Assembly: GCF_964204645.1 (NCBI RefSeq)
Contig: NC_134029.1
Location: 14,810,850 to 14,874,849 of the forward strand
Length of the DNA: 64,000 nucleotides
Source of the DNA: Tubulanus polymorphus
Lineage: Eukaryota; Nemertea; Palaeonemertea; Tubulaniformes; Tubulanidae
Direction of reading: 5' to 3'
The notes beneath the pieces were generated by a model. The model was not told the origin of the DNA, did not search any database, and saw only the letters and a list, made by a program, of their open reading frames with translations. This document shows, piece after piece, positions 57,121 through 64,000 of the stretch. Every line of letters begins with the position of its first letter. Position 1 is the stretch's first letter. The position numbers and the translations under genes were made by a program.

Positions 57121-57327
57121 TAGGGTTTTCTGTTTCTTCACAGAAATTGATATTCACATGATTATTATTATTATTAGGGTTTTCTGTTACTTCACAGAAA
57201 ACCCTATTGAGATTCGGGTGTTTCTTATTAGGGTTTTCTGTTTCTTCACAGAAAACCCTATTGAGATTCGCGTGATTATTAGGGTTTCTGCTGCCTCGGC
57301 AGAAACCCTATTGGATTCCTCCTGATT
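57121..57327 (+). repeat. Array of four 48-56-bp hairpin units (AGGGTTTTCTGT..ACAGAAAACCCT)
   Basis: The units start at 57122, 57175, 57229 and 57280. Units 2 and 3 have perfect arms, AGGGTTTTCTGT and ACAGAAAACCCT, around a TTACTTC or TTCTTC loop, then ATTGAGATTCG. Unit 1 has lost its right arm, and unit 4 uses GGTTTCTGCTGCCTCGGCAG. Relatives occur singly at 29785, 19895, 34853, 43780 and 35222. Confidence 0.88.
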
Positions 57328-58339
57328 ATTATTTTAACATATTTTCCACTGAGTTTCGTCACATAAAAATCATCTTCTATTAGATTTGACTACTAATAAC
57401 TTTGAAACGAGATGTTAAACTCTGATAATGATATAACAGTCTTTTTCTGCGCGTAGTTTCTATGGATGTACTGTGCTTCCTATTTTAAACTTGAAGTTAC
57501 TTAAAGATAACACCGATGGAAATAGCGATCATCAATCATGGTGCGAATCTGAAAGTTTGTGACGTCATTTCATAAATAGATAAAGAAGGAAGGCTCCGAG
57601 AATATCCAAATCACAGGTTACTGTGAATAACTGGGGTTCGACCATTCACAAGTTAAAAATGTACTTCCTTGTTTGTGAAGTAAGTTTATTCATACTGTTA
57701 TTAAAAGCAGTTCCTTTTAAACATTCTATAATAGTATAGTTTTGTTCGTGGATATCAATACTTCGAAAAATCAACAGCGGTTTATTTATTTATTGTACCG
57801 GTACGCATTTTCTTAATTGAATTGAATTGGTCCGGTCCAAAAGGCGGGTCATACTAGTTAGCGTCAGAAAATGTCAGCGTCGGTGATACCTTGTTATCGT
57901 CGATATTAAATGGTCTAAAGTCAGTTTATACATCACATACATTACAAATTGGTGGTCCCTTGTACACGTACATCACATTGTGACGCAGCGGCGATGGTAA
58001 TGTCATAGAAGAACAAAGTCAGTTGAAAATACCTACCCACTGCACCGATAAAGAATGATTGCTATCCAGAGACCAGTGACAGTCAGTAATGGGGAGTGAT
58101 GGTACCGTTCGTGATTATGTTTTAATAATGGTTATTGAACATCAATTTCATAGGCCTATGTGAATTGTAGTCCCCATCTGATGGCCTGACTTGTCAGACT
58201 GACTTATCACTCCTCTATTAATAGTAACACTATGCATAAGGCCTTCCCTCCTGCATAGTTTACCCTATAGGCCAAATTTGTGCTTTGGGCCAAATTCTGT
58301 TTTCTTATCTAGTCGACTTTTTTTCTGAACTGACAATAA

Positions 58340-58640
58340 CCGAATATGCGCTTAAACTGTCACTAGGGAATGGTAAAAACACCGTAGCTTCGTTCTTCTC
58401 GATGTTATTTCCCCCAAAACCCGGCACATTAGTACTTTGCGCATATAGTAGCACATGCCCGTAGTAGCACATGTGGGTCAACATATCCATGTGAGTTGAC
58501 CCCTAGGTGGCACTCTTTCAAAAAACGGAATGTAACGTACTGATTTCGGGTGAAATCTTTGCTCGCATCCCTGAACGACATTCTATCAAGATAGGCAGAA
58601 ACCCGTTATCACTGCTTGCAGCTATATTTATTATTATAAT
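58340..58640 (-). repeat. Family Q fragment, inverted
   Basis: The reverse complement matches 16100-16230 (TTGACCC..CACCTAGGGGTC, TAGTACTTTGCG) and ends in the GCAAGCAGTGATAACGGGTT head as at 19990. Confidence 0.72.
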
Positions 58641-58644
58641 TTTT

Positions 58645-59130
58645 TTCCACACTTTTTTTGTCAAAAGTACATAGGCTTTTTTACATTACCGCTGTTGCCG
58701 ATACAATCCGTCTAATATTCAGCTCACTTCGATCTACAAATACTCCGTGCGTATTTTGAAGAATCAACGTTACAAAAGCACTGTAGGGCCGTAAACATCG
58801 AAAATTGAGCCCCATTCAAAGAGCCGACATGTTTTTCTAAGTCTTTCCGAAATCTACCGCACGTTTCTTGTCACGTAGATTATCAAATCAAGCATAAATT
58901 AACAATTTTATTACCCAAAGATTGCACATTCAGCCGCGGTTTTTAAAAACTAATTTTAACAATAGTCCATTTTCCTCATCAAATCATATTACCGATACAC
59001 AGGAAATTTACTACTTTAGATTTTAAAAGCACCGTCGAGCCGTAAACATCGACTAATCGACGTGTGTCGCTACATCGTTCCGGGGATCAGCTGCGAGTTT
59101 CTCCTCATCATGAGAATCAAATAGAGTACA
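58645..59130 (+). repeat. Family U copy 2
   Basis: Matches 31259-31740 in the same orientation. Confidence 0.75.
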
Positions 59131-59999
59131 AATTAATTTATTACTACCTGTGATTTGGTTGCGGGCTTCAAGCAGTTAGTTTAACAATACCTTTTTTCTT
59201 TACAAAATTAACCGTGTATTTACTAAGATTAGAGTACCTATTAGTCGTAGGCCTAAACTAAACATGCCGAAGAGATATAGCGGAGAAAAGCTCTTGTGTT
59301 GACGAGGTATCAAAATAAAAGAATATATTACTTTATTCGGCCGCGGGCTTCAACCTCTATAACAATACCATCAATACTCTATATTTCCTGCAGTACATAC
59401 CGATCATTTTCAAATGCACAAGGTATTTACTAAATACAAGTATATAACACACTCTTATCTGTATGCTGGACTCACACTTGACATTCGGAGTAAGCGTTCG
59501 CTGTGGGGGAAAAGAGATCGTTCGCTGTGTCGCTTGAAGTGTTTTTCGAGTTTTACGCGACCTTAAGGCTTTAGGCCTACCGGTACTGTGCTTTACTGTC
59601 TCAAACAAACACAGTATAGCCTAATTGTTGCGTTTATTAACGGACTCATTGGATTGAACTTCAAAACAAAATTTACGATATTTAGGAGGGTTGTTATTCA
59701 ATAGGCCTACGACCAATCTGTCCGGATGTTAGGCCTACACATATACATAGGCCTAAATAGGCTAGTAGCATCTACTAGGATAAAGCTAAGTTCACTGTAA
59801 AGGAGGAATCAGATTTATTAAAATGCATGTTAATTAGTGATTAACTGGTTCTGACTTGCAACGATCAATCACAATTTTATTGGCAAAAATGAAGATTTTT
59901 TTTGAAAATTTCGTCTGAGCAGACAGCTTTGTAAGCCAGACTTTTCATTTGAGTTTTTTCATCATAAATGAAACTGGTATTTCATTAATTCCTAATGAC
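59131..59999. other. Sequence without recognised feature
   Basis: Rich in TAGGCCTA(C/T) motifs; a short minus frame at 59357-59608 is unrecognised. Confidence 0.45.
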
Positions 60000-60003
60000 T
60001 TAA

Positions 60004-60312
60004 GCCGGGCGTAGGTCGGCTTGCGACTCACTGCGACGCCATTCACTGCGACCGCCAGCGACGATTGTGTCGCAACGACTCATCGACCTACACTCCCTTG
60101 CGACGGGTTGCCACTGTCAGCAACGCCAGTCACGGATAGTCGCATGTGTTCTACTTTTTGCGGGGTGACACGACTGTCACAACGGACCTACGCGCTCTTG
60201 CGACTGGCAGAAACTAGTAGCACAGTCGCTGACAATAATATCGCAACCGACTTGCAATGAAACTTGCGATGCAACGCGTGGATCGCGTCGCAAAGCCGAC
60301 CTACATCCGGCT
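60004..60312. mobile_element. 309-bp TIR element flanked by TTAA
   Basis: GCCGGGCGTAGGTCGGCTTG and the right end AAAGCCGACCTACATCCGGC form inverted ends. TTAA sits at 60000-60003 and 60313-60316. It is GC-rich (TTGCGAC, GTCGCAA motifs throughout) against an AT-rich surround. The TTAA target suggests piggyBac or Kolobok mobilisation. Confidence 0.8.
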
Positions 60313-60339
60313 TTAAGTTACTGAGGAGCCCCAGAAATA

Positions 60340-60890
60340 TCCTTTTGTTTTTCGTTTAAAAGACCTTTGGCTCGAAAATTCTTTCGTCGGAACAAAATTT
60401 GTTTTGTTCGAACCAATAACATTCTGTTCGATTGAACCAATTTGACAAAATAGAACAAAGTTGAATGAATATTTTTTGTCAAAATGAAAGGTGTTTCGTT
60501 CGAACGATTCGAACAGAATTGTTTCAACTTGAACAGAATTTTCTTGTCAGAACATTAGGTTTTTCGTTAGAACTAGTATATTGTAAAAAGTTTTTTCTCT
60601 GAACCAAAAGCATTAAGTATTTTGTTCAATCGAACAGAATGGTTTTCATTCAAACATCCGTTCGAAAGAAATTGTTTCCGCTCAACCAAATTTTTTGGCC
60701 GGGGCAAAAAGTTTTTCATTTCAACAATAACATGTAGCTTTTTATTCGAGCGCATTTTTTGTCAGAATGAAGAAGTTTTGGTTCAAATAAAAAGTGTATT
60801 GTTCGATCAAACAGAATTGTTTTCATTCGAACAAGATTTTCTTGTCGGAACATTAAGTTTTTTGGTCGAACAGCGTGTTAAGGTTGTTTT
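60340..60890. repeat. Degenerate array of TTCGAACAGAAT palindromic motifs
   Basis: About 20 occurrences of (T)GTTCGA(A/T)(C/A)GAACAGAATTG and AAGTTTTT(C/T)GTTCGAAC variants alternate with TTTTCTTGTC(G/A)GAACATTA every 25-60 bases. Both strands give similar low-complexity frames (60318-60527 minus, 60622-60951 plus), which I do not call genes. Confidence 0.75.
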
Positions 60891-60984
60891 GGAAATTTAC
60901 TCGGTCTGGTACATTTTGGATTACTGTGTATGTCATTTATCAGGACATTAAAGAGAAGACGACTTAGGATACTACCTTGCGTGA

Positions 60985-62680
60985 CTCCATTAGACTGGAT
61001 CTTACTGAAAGGATATAAACAACTGCAACTTATTTTCACTGTCGGTGAAACCATTCTGTATCACAAGTACTACGCTGCATTGACAAATACTGTACGTGAT
61101 ATTAATCAGAATTGCACTGTTTACTCACTCTGAGCCTCTAAACATCGAAATTTAAGCCCGATTCAAACAGTATCCATCTACGTATGTGTATTGCCTACGT
61201 GTCATTCCCACAGCGCGTCACTGCGTCTGTTTGTGTCAGTGTCCCTATAAGCATTGATAGAGCTGGTGTACTAGATCTGTAGTTTTTAGTATTTTTATCT
61301 CTTCTAATATGTATGTGGCGCACTGAATGAGGTCAGTCTCGAGTGAACGCAACTGAGGAATTTTCGTAGCCGCATATACAAGCAATAGCACACTGGCAGT
61401 ATCTTCCCTGTATAGAGCTAATTAATGCAGCTATCTATACGGGAGAGCCTGGATGATTATATTCTGCTAGCATCACAATATTCCTTGACGGATTTACTTG
61501 AAACTTTCGTGAGATGTACGGAACACAGGTACCTTGAGGTAAGTCGAAGGGATCTTTGATTGGGACCCCGTTCACCCACCAGGGGGTGTTTTACATTTGA
61601 AAATTCTGACATCGAAAAGTTACTGTGTGAGATAATTCTTTGTCTTAGACTTTTCAGCTTCGGGCGAGCACGAAAGTTGTTCAAAACAGCCCGGAGGTTA
61701 AAAAAGTGAATGGCACGCCCTATCTGCGATTAACCGTTTGGACTCTACGGGCTCGAAAATGGGCCCCCAAATTTTTTAATGAGATTTTTGCTCCTAGCTC
61801 CTTAACCGTTGGAGATAGAATGGTGGTGGCAATGAGTGATCAGTACCCCTTGTGAAGACGCTTTTATTGATGTATGGTATAACTATGTAACTCATATGGT
61901 TCTCCAGTAGCGCCACCTATAAGAAGCTGGAATACGCATTTTCATCTATATCGAGTAAGGGTATCAATGGATTTCTATAAAAATTGATACACATGTAACT
62001 GGTTACTAAACGAAACGAACCCCTCATATGATTAGTTCCCATTTTAACCACTAGGGGGCGTAAATTTTGAAAAATCGATTTCAGCATCCATTTTTGCATT
62101 TAATGCGGTCTAATATGAAAATCACAAAACTTGGTATGAGTACAAAGACGTGTGTAATATGCCATCCTGCATGATTAGTTCATACAACTGCCACCAGGGG
62201 ACTGTGAAAACAACGATTTTTGCTCCTAGTTCCATAACCGTTGGCGATAGAATCGAGGTTGCAATGTGTGGTTAGTAGCCCTTTTCAAGATACTTGTATT
62301 TATGTATGGTTTAAGTAGGTAACTTATATATGGTTCTCCAGGAGCGCCACCGACATTTTGCTTGAAATGCATTTTCATTGATAGCTACTAAGCGGATAAA
62401 GGGATTTCTATGAAAATTGATATACATGTACCTGGATATAAGATACAACGAATCCCTAACATAATTAGTTCCTATTCTAACCACTAGGGGCGTTAATGTT
62501 GAAAACTCATTCTAGCATCAGTTTTTTCGATTGTAATTCAGTAGTATGCTAACCGGCAAATTACCAGCCACTTGGGCATGGTAAAAGTACCATATCTTCG
62601 TTATTCTCGGTGTCATTTACCCTAACCTTGGTACATTAGAACTTTTTGCGTAGTATACCATGTGAATAAACAGATTTTGA
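60985..62680 (-). repeat. Family Q, long inverted copy
   Basis: The reverse complement of 16100-18300 without the 1-kb insertion. Within it a 350-bp block occurs twice (61760-62070 and 62215-62500; CTCCTAG(C/T)TCC.TAACCGTTGG, TTGATACACATGTA..TGG, AACCACTAGGGG), a local tandem duplication. Confidence 0.78.
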
Positions 62681-63490
62681 ATTGATCAAGTTTAAATCAA
62701 GGTCGTTGAGTCGCGGAGGGCTACTAGAATTACGTTCGTCTCAGAGAGAAAACAAACGACAGAAAAGTATCAGGTGATTATCGATAGCCTACTACGGTAC
62801 ACACAGTTGACAAACAGTGTTATAGGCCTGTGCCGGTTGGTGTGTACTGGGAATAAATATTCTGGTTGGTCAGTTGGTTCGGTTGTGAAGTGTGGAAGCT
62901 AAGAAAGCCTACCGGTATTTATTTGTCTATATATAGGCCTATTATATAGTACCCAATAGCATTTTAAGTACGAAGTTGTTACCCGTACGTGACTGTACGG
63001 TGATATCCACAGGTTAACCGTACGTGAGTTCCCTAAAAATGCTGTACGTGAGTTCCTATAATCTGCATACACGCGTGCGTAAAAGAATAGAGATTGGGTT
63101 GGGTGAGGCTAGGCTATTTATAAATCAAATTTCATCTAACCTGCAGTTACGTTCTGTGGCACAGTGGGTAAATCACTGGACTACTACTGGATTTTTTTTT
63201 TTTCGTTTGGTTTCGAATCCCAATATTGCATGTCTGAGCGTCAACGTACTCACGTATGGCTAACCTGTAGTAATCGCCGAACAGTCACGTACAGGTAACA
63301 ACAGCTTTTTAAGTATTAAGTGAGTGCGACAAGCCTACCATGCCTATGTGCTACAAACACAACTTTTTCCCCTCTCGTCAGCCCTACAGTGATGTTACTA
63401 ATAACTGGTGCCATTATAACATGGATAGGATTTGGTCAGGACTAGCCTAAAGTCTAATTCAGTCTATGTACTAATTCACTCGATAGGCCT
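62681..63490. other. Sequence with one tRNA-like SINE head
   Basis: AT-rich, with TAGGCCTA motifs and several CCGTACGTGA(C/G)T copies at 62985-63050. No gene was recognised. Confidence 0.45.
63151..63225 (+). repeat. tRNA-like (SINE head) fragment
   Basis: A box TGGCACAGTGGG (63156-63167) and B box GGTTTCGAATCC (63209-63220) are separated by a T-run. Stem pairing is poor, so it is a SINE head or tRNA pseudogene. Confidence 0.5.
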
Positions 63491-63494
63491 ATTT

Positions 63495-64000
63495 TTAGCC
63501 CACTTTTTAGCCCAGCGGGCTATTGCGTTCACTTTTCGTCTGTCGTCCGTCCGTCCGTAGACGGAATCCAGTTATTTTGGGAAGTTTTGAAGACGCTTCA
63601 ATGTAATGTCTTGATATTTGGGTTACACATGTATCTACCCTAGACACATCTTCAGCCCAAAAACTGGCCCTGTCAGAATCAAGATGGCCGACTGGCAGCC
63701 ATTGTTGTTCACCAAAATCAACACTTTTTACACATTTTTGAACTTTTTGAGGGAAATTTTGAAGACGCTTTGATCAATTACCTTGATCTTTTGGATGTAT
63801 GTGAATCCCCCCAGGGCCCATCAGCATAACAAAAATTGGGTCAATCGGACACAAGATGACCGTCCTATGACCTTTTTAGTGCCCAAAAATGTCAATTTTG
63901 GCCCGAATTCTGAGTGCTGTAGCTCCCTACTGGTTTGCCATTTCTCATTGCAATTTGTGATGGGTATTCTTTGAAAAGGGATGTTTTATACCTGAGACAG
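63495..64000 (+). repeat. Repeat family A copy running off the window
   Basis: AGCCCACTTTTTAGCCCAGCGGGCT has lost the central GGGACTTAAGTCCC. The body then follows closely to the end of the window (compare 24100-24605). Confidence 0.82.

Noticed and set aside
60622-60951. 109-codon frame
   Set aside because: It falls in the degenerate TTCGAACAGAAT array and both strands give similar low-complexity frames.

Overview
The window is eukaryotic, AT-rich, intron-dominated DNA, most likely from a marine invertebrate (deuterostome or lophotrochozoan; the sequence does not decide which). Ten short exons with GT/AG borders are spread over 51 kb. The rest is packed with decayed transposable elements of kinds common in such animals: DIRS, BEL/Pao, Ty3/gypsy, hAT, tRNA-derived SINEs, TIR miniatures and hairpin-ended repeats. 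I found no bacterial gene, rRNA, CRISPR array or intact intergenic gene.

One host gene crosses the window on the + strand. Exons at 3883-4055, 15117-15217, 20509-20639, 26520-26718, 35033-35144, 35659-35769, 38101-38225, 44999-45164, 50670-50753 and 54636-54696 join in frame (intron phases 0,2,1,2,0,0,2,0,0, then 1 at the right edge). They encode about 420 residues that I recognise as the C-terminal part of a DmX-like protein (DMXL1/2, rabconnectin-3 alpha), a V-ATPase assembly factor. Earlier exons and the terminal WD-repeat exons lie outside the window.

Intron 1 (4056-15116) holds a nearly complete but internally deleted DIRS retrotransposon (5563-10350) with inverted terminal repeats and an internal complementary region, a 2.7-kb element with long GC-rich inverted ends (10814-13483), and a Helitron-like repeat (14480-15094). 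Introns 2 to 4 hold several repeat families, a DIRS terminal fragment (20940-21205), a TA-flanked TIR element (21899-22479), a SINE (27896-28138) and a hAT transposase pseudogene (32100-33751, minus) split by a TIR element. Intron 7 (38226-44998) holds a stray piece of exon 6, a BEL/Pao fossil (38940-41105) and a TTA-flanked Harbinger-like MITE (42786-43327). Intron 8 (45165-50669) carries a four-level nest of insertions (45388-49301) whose pre-insertion sites survive elsewhere in the window. Intron 9 has a Ty3/gypsy remnant (51730-52995, minus). Downstream of the last exon are inverted copies of a family also found at 16.1-18.4 kb, a TTAA-flanked element and unusual hairpin arrays.

Across these regions several unrelated repeat families start with a perfect or near-perfect palindrome and end with a short hairpin followed by TCTTGTT or ATTCTAGT. 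This shared architecture is the most promising lead for an under-described class of non-autonomous, possibly rolling-circle, elements.
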